A stretch of DNA of 5,605 bases. Origin: Methanoculleus marisnigri (GTDB taxonomy: Archaea; Halobacteriota; Methanomicrobia; Methanomicrobiales; Methanoculleaceae). Of the stretch, positions 1 through 5,377 are shown in pieces (within the stretch, counting starts at the first letter, position 1; each line of letters begins with the position of its first letter). Position numbers and translations under genes: made by a program. The notes under the pieces are model-generated. The model did no database searches. It was not told where the DNA came from and saw only the letters and a program-made list of their open reading frames with translations. The stretch covers positions 1-5,605 of the forward strand of contig DASQ01000129.1 in NCBI GenBank assembly GCA_002503885.1. The letters are read 5' to 3'.

Positions 1-1
1 C

Positions 2-253
2 GGAGGAACCCGGTCGCTCGGGTTCACCCGGGGAACGCTGGTCCGGCACGTCAAGTATGGGCTGACGTACATCGGAGGAACGTTGAAAGGAAAGATGTCA
101 TTGCATAACGCGGTCACCGGGAAGCGGGTGACGCAGAGCGCAAAGGGAGAAGATTGTACCCTCCGAACCCGTATTGCCTGGAGAACACAACCGTATGCCG
201 GGACAGGCAGACGGCATTCCTCCCCCGGTTTAAACCGGGGGTCTCCTGCCTGA
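2..253 (+). CDS. C-terminal fragment of an IscB-like / RRXRR-HNH family mobile-element protein
   Basis: The frame is open from the window's left edge to a TGA at 251-253, so the 5' part lies outside. The readable tail has blocks such as SLGFTRGTLVRHVKYGLTYI, GGTLKGKMSLHNAVTGKRV and DCTLRTRIAWRTQ. I associate these with the C-terminal region of RRXRR-domain/HNH proteins (IscB/IsrB relatives, RNA-guided nucleases of IS200/IS605-type elements) common in methanogens. This is recalled resemblance, not a search. No HNH or RuvC motif is inside the window. After WRTQ (codon ending at 190) the frame gives a low-complexity tail, whereas the family-like ending FLPRFKPGVSC is in the other frame from 217. 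The intervening 26 nt would account for the shift, so the end may be frameshifted. The gene runs straight toward argF on the same strand. Alternative: an unrelated hypothetical protein. Confidence 0.5.
   Translation, partial: GGTRSLGFTRGTLVRHVKYGLTYIGGTLKGKMSLHNAVTGKRVTQSAKGEDCTLRTRIAWRTQPYAGTGRRHSSPGLNRGSPA
222..241. repeat. Perfect 20-bp palindrome, transposon-end-like hairpin
   Basis: CCCCCGGTTTAAACCGGGGG is its own reverse complement and can fold as an 8-bp GC-rich stem with a TTAA loop. It is followed by GGGGTCTCCTGCC (238-250), which matches GGGGTTTCCTGCT beside the TnpB-associated hairpin at 5402-5414 in 11 of 13 positions. This supports its being an IS200/IS605-type end. It could be the 3' end of the plus-strand fragment at 2-253, or a solo right end of a minus-strand TnpB element. 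Confidence 0.7.
229..234 (+). promoter_or_regulatory. Candidate TATA box for argF inside the palindrome
   Basis: TTTAAA at the palindrome centre (231/232) lies about 27 bp before the argF ATG at 259. Archaeal TATA boxes are centred about 26 bp before the transcription start, so initiation here would give a leaderless or nearly leaderless argF mRNA. This would fit the lack of any Shine-Dalgarno sequence before 259. The flanking CCCCCGG is a poor BRE, so this is a weak inference. Readthrough from the upstream element is the alternative. Confidence 0.28.
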
Positions 254-258
254 TTATT

Positions 259-1206
259 ATGAAGAAGGATTTTCTCTCGATTGACGATATCGATGAGTAT
301 GAACTTGAGAGTATCGTCGCCGACGCGATGCGCCTGAAAAGGCTGAAGCGTGCAGGGACTGCGCACGAATTCCTCAGGGGAAAGAGCCTCGGGATGATCT
401 TCGAGAAGGCATCCACCCGCACCCGGGTCTCGTTCGAGGTGGGGATGACCGACCTCGGCGGCCATGCACTCTTCTTAAACCCCCAGGATATGCAGCTCGG
501 GCGGGGGGAAGAGATCCGGGATACGGCACGGGTGCTTGCCCGCTACGTCGACGCGGTGATGATCCGCGCCTATAAGCACGCCACCATCGAGGAGTTCGCC
601 CGCTACTCGACCGTCCCGGTCGTCAACGGGTTATCGGACAGCCGGCATCCCTGCCAGGTGCTGGCCGATATCATGACCTTGAGCGAGCGGTTCGGCGATC
701 TCCACGGCCTGAAACTCGCGTGGGTCGGGGACGGCAACAACGTCTGCAACTCGTGGGTACTCTCCGCGGCCCTGACCGGGATGGAGATTGCGGTCGCAAG
801 CCCTCCGCGTTACCAGCCCGGCGATGCGGTCATCAGTAAGGCGCGGGCGGCGGGAGGCAGGGTCAGCGTCGTCGCGGACCCGGCGGAAGCGGTCCGGGAC
901 GCGGATGTCCTCTACACCGACATCTGGGTCTCGATGGGCAACGAGCAGGAGCGTGCCGAGCGCCTGCGGGCCCTCAAGGGTTACACGATAGACTCCCGCC
1001 TTCTTGCGCAGGCATCGCCCGACGCTCTCGTGATGCACTGCCTCCCCGCCCACCGTGGAGAGGAGATCACCGACGAGGTGCTGGAAGGACCGCAGAGCAT
1101 CGTCTGGGATCAGGCCGAGAACCGGCTCCACGCGCAGAAGGCGCTGCTCGTGCGGCTGGTCGCCGGCGGCATGCAGGCAGCGGAGTGTGAGGGCGGGGAG
1201 AGATAA
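259..1206 (+). CDS. argF: Ornithine carbamoyltransferase
   Basis: This cytosolic enzyme joins carbamoyl phosphate and ornithine to make citrulline in arginine biosynthesis. The 315-residue product has the family's usual length. The carbamoyl-phosphate site STRTR is at residues 52-56 and HPCQ at 130-133. The second domain has GDGNNVCNS at 157-165. The ornithine loop DIWVSMG (221-227) and HCLPAHRG (260-267) separate it from aspartate carbamoyltransferase. The frame stays open upstream to an ATG at 154, but that stretch is transposon-end sequence, and the family N-terminus begins at MKKDFLSIDD, so I chose ATG 259. No ribosome binding site precedes it; the bases before it belong to a hairpin end and CCTGCCTGATTATT. 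This suggests a leaderless transcript or transcription driven from the element. A T6 run directly after the stop suggests a single-gene unit. No catalytic residue appears lost. Confidence 0.96.
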   Translation: MKKDFLSIDDIDEYELESIVADAMRLKRLKRAGTAHEFLRGKSLGMIFEKASTRTRVSFEVGMTDLGGHALFLNPQDMQLGRGEEIRDTARVLARYVDAVMIRAYKHATIEEFARYSTVPVVNGLSDSRHPCQVLADIMTLSERFGDLHGLKLAWVGDGNNVCNSWVLSAALTGMEIAVASPPRYQPGDAVISKARAAGGRVSVVADPAEAVRDADVLYTDIWVSMGNEQERAERLRALKGYTIDSRLLAQASPDALVMHCLPAHRGEEITDEVLEGPQSIVWDQAENRLHAQKALLVRLVAGGMQAAECEGGER

Positions 1207-1207
1207 C

Positions 1208-1213
1208 TTTTTT
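1208..1213 (+). terminator. T-run terminator after argF
   Basis: A T6 run begins two bases after the argF stop codon. Archaeal RNA polymerase terminates at T-rich stretches in the non-template strand without needing a hairpin. A GGCTG/CAGCC hairpin (1254-1267) follows further down and may back it up. Confidence 0.5.
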
Positions 1214-1325
1214 CAGGATGATGCCGGGGCTGCACGTCGTTTCATGTCCCGGCGGCTGCTGGCAGCCAGGATATATTCTCTGGCGGCGGAGCCCCATCCA
1301 CGGCTTTCCAGCGGATATCCCCATT

Positions 1326-1352
1326 GGGGGAGGGGCTGACGGGGAGGGGGGG
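1326..1352 (+). other. G-quadruplex motif
   Basis: Four G-tracts of at least four bases are separated by loops of 1, 5 and 1 nt (G5-A-G4-CTGAC-G4-A-G7). This is a textbook intramolecular four-tetrad quadruplex pattern on the plus strand. It overlaps the left arm of the 1341-1369 hairpin, so the two structures would exclude each other. Confidence 0.6.
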
Positions 1353-1369
1353 AGTATTCCCCCCTCCCC
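1341..1369. terminator. 11-bp GC-only hairpin between convergent genes
   Basis: GGGGAGGGGGG (1341-1351) pairs perfectly with CCCCCCTCCCC (1359-1369) around a 7-nt loop. No T-run follows on either strand, so it is not a classical intrinsic terminator. Its place between facing transcription units suggests a transcription barrier or an mRNA 3'-end stabiliser. The function is inferred. Confidence 0.4.
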
Positions 1370-1522
1370 TGTCCCCACCCCCCTCCGTGGCGATACCCCC
1401 ACGGTCCAGTGTACGGGTGAGTCGGAGAAAACCGGGTTCAGTTCATTCCTCTACACATTACCCCGGTTTCCACCGGTCACCCCGGGGCTATGCCCCACAC
1501 CGGCAATTCCCGGTGCACAAAC

Positions 1523-1529
1523 AAAAAAA
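1523..1529 (-). terminator. T-run terminator of the marker-14 operon
   Basis: A7 on the plus strand is T7 on the minus strand, 7 nt past the TAA of the small gene ending at 1537. The CACCGG/CCGGTG hairpin (1498-1515) lies just beyond. This is typical of archaeal U-rich termination. Confidence 0.55.
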
Positions 1530-1536
1530 GGTGTAG

Positions 1537-1773
1537 TTATTCCCCGATGAACTCTTTGAGCTGCTCGAAAAGGTACTTCTGCACCTCTTCGACGACCTCT
1601 CTTTTGCCGCGGAAAGCAATCAGTTCTCTCGCGTCCCCGTCCATGTTCGCAAACGACAGCTTCTGCTGCCGCCGAACCACTTCTACGTCGAACTTATCGA
1701 CGACGTCGTAGATCATCTTGCGGGGCACACCCGGGGGGACGAGCATATCGTAGAGTTCTTCTTCAGCCATCAT
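1537..1773 (-). CDS. Small conserved-looking protein, second gene of the marker-14 operon
   Basis: I do not recognise a named family. The product is 78 residues from ATG 1773, or 80 from ATG 1779. AGGA at 1781-1784 stands 7 nt before ATG 1773, which favours that start; ATG 1770 is also possible. The sequence is acidic at both ends and soluble, with no signal peptide or membrane segment. It alternates predicted strands (DVEVVRRQQKLSFANM, ARELIAFRG) with helices (EEELYDMLVPPGVPRKMIYD, KREVVEEVQKYLFEQLKEF), which could suit a small alpha/beta fold of the ferredoxin or NIL type. Only 9 nt separate it from the marker 14 stop codon, so the two are surely co-transcribed and may be translationally coupled. 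A role as partner of marker protein 14 in a methanogen-specific process is a contextual inference. Confidence 0.85.
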   Translation of the reverse strand: MMAEEELYDMLVPPGVPRKMIYDVVDKFDVEVVRRQQKLSFANMDGDARELIAFRGKREVVEEVQKYLFEQLKEFIGE

Positions 1774-1782
1774 TACCATATC

Positions 1783-3279
1783 CTACTTTCCTATTTTGAT
1801 CCGGCGGGACATAATACATGGCCCTCCCCGCACGCCGCCGAGCGGGGTCTTCGGCTTCCCGAGCGAGTTCATGCACCGCCCCATCAGTGCCGCTCCCCGG
1901 GCAAGGCCGTCGTCCACAAAGACCAGGTGGTCGTTCGGGTTCTCGTAGAGGTTCCGTTCGGTGATGCCGGCGAGGATGTACTCGGGCTTCCTCCCCGAGA
2001 TCGCCGCCCGCCCGGTGAACCCGATCGACGAGTTCGGCGGGGCCATCCCCCTCTCGATAGCGACATCGATGAGCCGGAGCGCCATCCTCGCGCAGACCCG
2101 GTCGACGACCTCGGTCAGCATGGCCATGCCGTGCTTCTCGTGGATCTCGTGTCCGATCTCCTCGAGAGCCGGCATCTCGCTGCCGTTGACGCCCGAGTCG
2201 CACCCGATAAGGGCAACGCCCGATTTGTCGGCCACCTCGGCGCAGACCGGGACCCGCCCGAACCTCGTCCGGTCGGGGGGGACGATCCGGATATCGATAT
2301 GCTCGTGGCATCGGTCGACGTAGCCGTCGACGACGGACCGCTTTCTGCCCCCGAACGCGCCCTGAATGCTGTGGTCGCCGAAGAGGTCGAGGGCCGTCCC
2401 CGTCCGGTTCTTTACAAGCCCGGTGCCCCGGACGATCGCATCCGGTATGGCACCTGCAAGCCCGCAGAAGTTCCCGGTCGTCTGGGCGAAGGGGTTGGGC
2501 TCATCCGGAGCGACGTCGCTCGTGATCCGCCCATCGAGCGTGGTCCCGAAGTCGATGGATATGCAGGGGTTCCGGAAATCGACCGGCGTCCACTTGGCGC
2601 CCTCCTTGATGCCCGCCATCGCGAGCTCCCCTTCCATCTCGTTTGCCACCATCTCGACGCCGGTACACCCGATCGGCGGCACGACACCGGCCACCGCGCC
2701 GATGAAGACCACCTTGTCGGCAAACGAGAACTGCCGGAGTTTGGGGGGGAGGTTGTCGATCGACATCGGCGGCGTCATCTTCCGCGGGGGAACCCCGGCT
2801 TCGAGGCAGCCGTTCGCGAGAGCGATTACGAAGTCCCCGACCTGGTCGGGGGAATCCATCGCCGCCACGACGCCGGTGCTCCTGACGACGAAGTCCAGGT
2901 CGTCCTTGATACTCAGGTGAGCGTCTTTGTGGCACTGGAGCAGGGTGTCGCGCACCAGTTCCGTGACCGACTCCCGCGTCAGTTCCGTGCCGTCCAGGGT
3001 CGCCCCGAAGATCGTCTCGCCCGGTTTTGGTGGTCTGACATCACGGCTCATGGTCACGGTCTTGTTGATGACGTAGGACCTGCCCGTTTCCAGGTTCGTG
3101 CCGGTCAGAATGCACTTTGTCGTAGTATTGCCCATCTCGACAGACGCCACGATGAAGTAGGGCTTCACCCGGTACTCCGGAACACCTGTGCCCGGTCCGT
3201 GGGAGAGCGACGGCGGGGGCGGGCTTTCGACGATGTGCGGGGTAGGTTTGAAAAAGCGCTCCAGAAAGCGGGCACACAT
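1783..3279 (-). CDS. Methanogenesis marker protein 14
   Basis: This protein family is found in methanogens and has no firmly established reaction that I know of. The 498-residue product contains family blocks such as FIVASVEMGNTTTKCILT (42-59), RPPKPGE (82-88), TLDGTELTRESV (94-105), VANEMEGELA (211-220) and SIDFGTTLDGRI (241-252). GNTTTK and DFGTT look like the phosphate-1 and phosphate-2 motifs of ASKHA ATPases. GFTGRAAISGRKPEYI (420-435) with GLARGAALMG (458-467) resembles the adenosine-binding and C-terminal elements. An ATP-dependent activator-like role is therefore inferred. Residues 17-31 form a proline- and glycine-rich linker. ATGs at 3327 and 3318 are in frame, but the TATA box at 3305-3312 lies downstream of both, so ATG 3279 is the better start. 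The resulting mRNA would be almost leaderless. It is the first gene of a two-gene operon. Confidence 0.93.
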   Translation of the reverse strand: MCARFLERFFKPTPHIVESPPPPSLSHGPGTGVPEYRVKPYFIVASVEMGNTTTKCILTGTNLETGRSYVINKTVTMSRDVRPPKPGETIFGATLDGTELTRESVTELVRDTLLQCHKDAHLSIKDDLDFVVRSTGVVAAMDSPDQVGDFVIALANGCLEAGVPPRKMTPPMSIDNLPPKLRQFSFADKVVFIGAVAGVVPPIGCTGVEMVANEMEGELAMAGIKEGAKWTPVDFRNPCISIDFGTTLDGRITSDVAPDEPNPFAQTTGNFCGLAGAIPDAIVRGTGLVKNRTGTALDLFGDHSIQGAFGGRKRSVVDGYVDRCHEHIDIRIVPPDRTRFGRVPVCAEVADKSGVALIGCDSGVNGSEMPALEEIGHEIHEKHGMAMLTEVVDRVCARMALRLIDVAIERGMAPPNSSIGFTGRAAISGRKPEYILAGITERNLYENPNDHLVFVDDGLARGAALMGRCMNSLGKPKTPLGGVRGGPCIMSRRIKIGK

Positions 3280-3304
3280 AGTAGTCTTTTCCCTGTCCGC
3301 CCGC

Positions 3305-3312
3305 TTATATTT
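3305..3312 (-). promoter_or_regulatory. TATA box of the marker-14 operon
   Basis: On the minus strand AAATATAA follows a purine-rich GGAAA, which is like an archaeal BRE plus TATA box. It is centred about 29 bp before ATG 3279 and predicts initiation near 3283, hence a leader of only a few bases. It also rules out the two upstream in-frame ATGs as main starts. Confidence 0.6.
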
Positions 3313-3610
3313 TTCCATAACCCCCATAAGGCATCTAAAAGACGGAGAGCAGGAACGCTCCGGCTGGCTTCCTCCTCCCGGCCGGATGGTCGAATACCTG
3401 CCCTCCAGGAAGTCTTTTCCGATTCGGGGGGGACTTTAGCGTTAGCGGATCGGCAGGAGTTTGAGAGACCCGAAGGGGTAACATTCGGGAAGAGGGAGAC
3501 CCCATCCCGCTTGTGCCCCGCATTTCCGGACTGCCAGTGCGGGCGGGAAGGTACTCCGTCGTTACCGGTTCACGGCAAAACGGCTGGTAACGGCGACCCC
3601 GGCAGAGATC
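3313..3610. other. Non-coding gap between divergent promoters, with inverted repeats
   Basis: I see no convincing gene; the open frames here are shadows or lack start signals. Perfect inverted repeats occur at 3359-3386 (TCCGGC/GCCGGA), 3469-3489 (CCCGAA/TTCGGG, 9-nt loop), 3517-3543 (CCCGCA/TGCGGG, 15-nt loop) and 3560-3592 (CGTTACC/GGTAACG, 19-nt loop). The last one ends 18 bp before the TATA box at 3611 and could be a regulator site. No tRNA, C/D-box or other RNA family was recognised. Confidence 0.5.
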
Positions 3611-3618
3611 TTATATAT
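3611..3618 (+). promoter_or_regulatory. TATA box for the flavoprotein gene
   Basis: TTATATAT stands out in GC-rich surroundings and fits the archaeal TATA consensus. Initiation is predicted near 3640, giving a leader of about 60 nt that carries the ribosome binding site at 3689-3695. Confidence 0.6.
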
Positions 3619-3688
3619 CGATAGCGCGGATAACCACATTACCGGAAACGGTTTTGGCGCCTCGCCGCGCCCGTTCCGCTTCCAGGGA

Positions 3689-3695
3689 GAGGTGA
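3689..3695 (+). promoter_or_regulatory. Ribosome binding site deciding the start at 3701
   Basis: GAGGTGA is an almost full complement of the archaeal 16S rRNA tail and sits 5 nt before ATG 3701. The in-frame GTG at 3692 is part of this site, so it is not the start codon. Confidence 0.8.
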
Positions 3696-3700
3696 ACCGT

Positions 3701-4105
3701 ATGGTTGCGCTTTCAGGTGAGATTAAGGAAGTATTCAACAAAACCAAAGTCATGCCGATGGCTACTGCGTCGAAAAGCGGCGTCCCGAACGTGGCGCCGA
3801 TGGCATCGATACAGCTCGTCGCCGACGATACCGTCTGGATCATGGACAACTACATGGTAAAGACGCTTGAAAACCTCAAAGAGAACCCTGTTGTGGCCCT
3901 CTACTTTTATGACGCGGAGACCAAGCGCTGCTTCCAGGTAAAAGGCTCGACGGAGATCCGGACGTCCGGGGCCGATTACGAGAAGTTCCGTGACCAGGTG
4001 AAAGCGAAGGGCCACAAATACCCGGCAAAATCGCTCATCGTCATCAAGATCACCGACGTCTTCGAGTGCACGCCGGGAAAAGAAGCCGGGAAGAAGGTGC
4101 TGTAG
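3701..4105 (+). CDS. Pyridoxamine 5'-phosphate oxidase-like FMN-binding protein
   Basis: The 134-residue product has the length and pattern of the small split-barrel flavoprotein family. ATASKSGVPNVAPM (21-34) is the typical strand-turn-strand near the N-terminus. VWIMDNYMVKTLENLKENP (45-63) followed by VVALYFYD (64-71) corresponds to the FMN-phosphate region. FQVKGSTEI (78-86) is the conserved barrel strand seen in many members, and DVFECTPGKEAGKKVL closes the protein. In methanogens such proteins are usually uncharacterised oxidoreductases or flavin-binding proteins; true pyridoxamine-phosphate oxidase is longer, so I do not assign vitamin B6 synthesis. A cofactor other than FMN (heme or F420) cannot be excluded. 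The gene has its own promoter and a strong ribosome binding site, and it converges on argG with only 8 nt between stops. No signal peptide is visible, so it is cytosolic. Confidence 0.88.
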   Translation: MVALSGEIKEVFNKTKVMPMATASKSGVPNVAPMASIQLVADDTVWIMDNYMVKTLENLKENPVVALYFYDAETKRCFQVKGSTEIRTSGADYEKFRDQVKAKGHKYPAKSLIVIKITDVFECTPGKEAGKKVL

Positions 4106-4110
4106 GCACC
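4096..4110. terminator. Hairpin over the flavoprotein gene stop, next to the convergent argG stop
   Basis: GGTGC (4096-4100) pairs with GCACC (4106-4110) around TGTAG, which holds the flavoprotein gene's stop codon. GAA/TTC flanks could extend it past a 2-nt bulge. No T-run follows on either strand, so termination is only suggested by position. Confidence 0.3.
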
Positions 4111-4113
4111 CCT

Positions 4114-5301
4114 TCAACGCTTCTTGAGGTTCTGGAAGAGGCGTGCCTGCAGTCCGAAATAATTCGAGAACCCGACAGCGTGGTTCTGGTCGATCGTCGT
4201 CGAGTCGAAGGAGACGAGGTCGTCCGAGTACAGCCCTAGATCCGAGCTCCGGCCGAGCACCTTCACGCTGCCCTTGTACAGGCCGACGTCCACGGTGCCG
4301 CTCGCCCGCTCCTGCGTCTTGTTGACGAACGCGTCGAGCGCGTAGAAGAGCGGTTCATGCACGAGCCCCATATAGGCGAGCTCCGACCATTTATCATCGA
4401 CGATATGCTTGAACGCGAGTTCCGAGCGCGTCAGGACGAGGTGCTCGAGGTCGCGGTGCGCGGCAAGGAGGACGGTCGCGGCCGGGTGCTCGTAGATCTC
4501 GCGGGCCTTCAGGCCGAGGATCCGGTCCTCGACCATGTCGTTGCGGCCCACGCCGTTCCGTCCGGCGATCCGGTTCAACTCCCGGATCAGGTCGAGGCCG
4601 GGGAGTCTCTTTCCGTTGAGAGCGACCGGAACCCCCTGCTCGAACTCGATCCTGACCTCCTCCACGGCGTCGGGGGCCGCGAGTGGCGATACCGTCCAGG
4701 CGTAGATCTCCTCAGGCGGGTGGAAGGCCGGGTCTTCGAGCCTGCCGCCCTCGATGCTCCGGCTCCAGCAGTTCTCGTCGATGCTGTAGGGCTTGTCCTT
4801 TGCCACGGTCACAGGGACGTTGTGTTCCTGCGCGTAGCAGATCTCCCACTCGCGGGTCAGGTTCATCTCCCGCATCGGTGCAATGATATCGTACCCGGCG
4901 GACCTGAAGATGAAGTCGAACCGGAGCTGGTCGTTTCCCTTCCCGGTGCACCCGTGTGCGATCTTTGACGCGCCTTCCTGCTTTGCGACCTTCACGATCT
5001 CTTCGGCGATCAGCGGGCGGGCAAGCGCCGTGCCCATCGGGTAACCCTCGTATGACCCGTTCGCCTTGATCGACGGGAAGATGCAGTCTGCTACAAACTT
5101 CTCCTTGACGTCGATGGTGTAGTGGTTGTCTGCAAGCATCCGGCCCTTCTCTGTTGCCCGGGTTATCTCCTCCTCGGGCTGGCCCACGTCGACGGCAACG
5201 GTGACGATCTCGTCAAACCCGTAGTGCTCGCGCAGGAGGGGGATACAGATGGAGGTGTCGAGACCTCCCGAAAATGCTAGGACGACTTTTCCCTTTTCCA
5301 T
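4114..5301 (-). CDS. argG: Argininosuccinate synthase
   Basis: This cytosolic ATP-dependent enzyme condenses citrulline, the product of ArgF, with aspartate to form argininosuccinate, releasing AMP and pyrophosphate. The 395-residue length is normal. The N-type ATP pyrophosphatase P-loop AFSGGLDTS is at 9-17. The second family signature GCTGKGNDQLRF is at 117-128, and the citrulline/aspartate region ENCWSRSIEGG at 176-186. GRNGVGRNDMVEDR (247-260) and DLGLYSDDLVSFD (354-366) are also typical. All expected motifs are intact. ATG 5301 starts one residue before the conserved lysine-rich lead-in to the first strand and has GGAGATCA 5 nt upstream. The gene ends 8 nt from the facing flavoprotein gene and appears to be a single-gene unit. 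Upstream lie a candidate TATA box, a CAGAC-type repeat and the 3' end of a TnpB element reading in the same direction. Confidence 0.97.
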   Translation of the reverse strand: MEKGKVVLAFSGGLDTSICIPLLREHYGFDEIVTVAVDVGQPEEEITRATEKGRMLADNHYTIDVKEKFVADCIFPSIKANGSYEGYPMGTALARPLIAEEIVKVAKQEGASKIAHGCTGKGNDQLRFDFIFRSAGYDIIAPMREMNLTREWEICYAQEHNVPVTVAKDKPYSIDENCWSRSIEGGRLEDPAFHPPEEIYAWTVSPLAAPDAVEEVRIEFEQGVPVALNGKRLPGLDLIRELNRIAGRNGVGRNDMVEDRILGLKAREIYEHPAATVLLAAHRDLEHLVLTRSELAFKHIVDDKWSELAYMGLVHEPLFYALDAFVNKTQERASGTVDVGLYKGSVKVLGRSSDLGLYSDDLVSFDSTTIDQNHAVGFSNYFGLQARLFQNLKKR

Positions 5302-5306
5302 GATAC

Positions 5307-5314
5307 TGATCTCC
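5307..5314 (-). promoter_or_regulatory. argG ribosome binding site
   Basis: GGAGATCA on the minus strand, with its GGAG core 9 nt before ATG 5301, complements the archaeal 16S tail well enough to support that start. argF has no such site. Confidence 0.6.
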
Positions 5315-5326
5315 GCGTTCCGGTTC

Positions 5327-5343
5327 CAGACTGTCTGTCAGAC
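5327..5343. promoter_or_regulatory. Candidate operator: three alternating CAGAC half-sites
   Basis: The plus strand reads CAGAC-T-GTCTG-T-CAGAC, forming two overlapping perfect inverted repeats with 1-nt centres. It covers the transcription start predicted from the TATA-like box at 5359-5366, where a repressor would block initiation. Arginine-responsive control is a guess from position; no known binding consensus was matched. Confidence 0.4.
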
Positions 5344-5358
5344 TGGAGTAATCTACAT

Positions 5359-5366
5359 TGATATGA
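5359..5366 (-). promoter_or_regulatory. Candidate argG TATA box
   Basis: TCATATCA on the minus strand is preceded by GTGAAAGG, a possible BRE. Initiation is predicted near 5337, giving a leader of about 36 nt that includes the ribosome binding site. The match to consensus is moderate, but it is the only AT-rich candidate between the transposon end and argG. Confidence 0.4.
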
Positions 5367-5377
5367 CCTTTCACCCA

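Larger units (their letters stand above)
1214..1522. other. Non-coding convergent intergenic gap rich in GC hairpins
   Basis: I see no gene here; the open frames are low-complexity readings of G and C runs. The gap separates argF (+) from the minus-strand marker operon. It holds a series of short perfect inverted repeats: GGCTG/CAGCC (1254-1267), TCCCC/GGGGA (1318-1331), an 11-bp stem at 1341-1369, CCGTGG/CCACGG (1385-1404), GGGGC/GCCCC (1484-1496) and CACCGG/CCGGTG (1498-1515). No RNA family was recognised. Termination or barrier functions fit the position best. Confidence 0.6.

Noticed and set aside
222..241. CRISPR repeat
   Set aside because: The palindrome occurs once in the window with no spaced copies; transposon end fits better.
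154..258. In-frame N-terminal extension of argF from ATG 154
   Set aside because: The added residues are translated transposon-end sequence including the palindrome; the family N-terminus begins at MKKDFLSIDD, so ATG 259 is used.
631..1131. 166-codon minus-strand open frame inside argF
   Set aside because: Shadow of argF caused by GC-rich codon use; no independent evidence.
1268..1278. TATA-like GGATATATTCT in the gap after argF
   Set aside because: No gene follows within reach on either strand, so a promoter call has no support.
3469..3600. Possible tRNA or C/D-box RNA in the gap before the flavoprotein gene
   Set aside because: No cloverleaf arms, T-loop GTTCRA in context, or RTGATGA/CTGA boxes could be placed.
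1927..3624. 565-codon plus-strand open frame opposite marker protein 14
   Set aside because: It is rich in R, G, P and D and has no recognisable motif; it is the antisense shadow of a GC-rich gene with strong family matches on the other strand.
4357..4968. 203-codon plus-strand open frame opposite argG
   Set aside because: Antisense shadow of a secure argG; no start signal or family resemblance.
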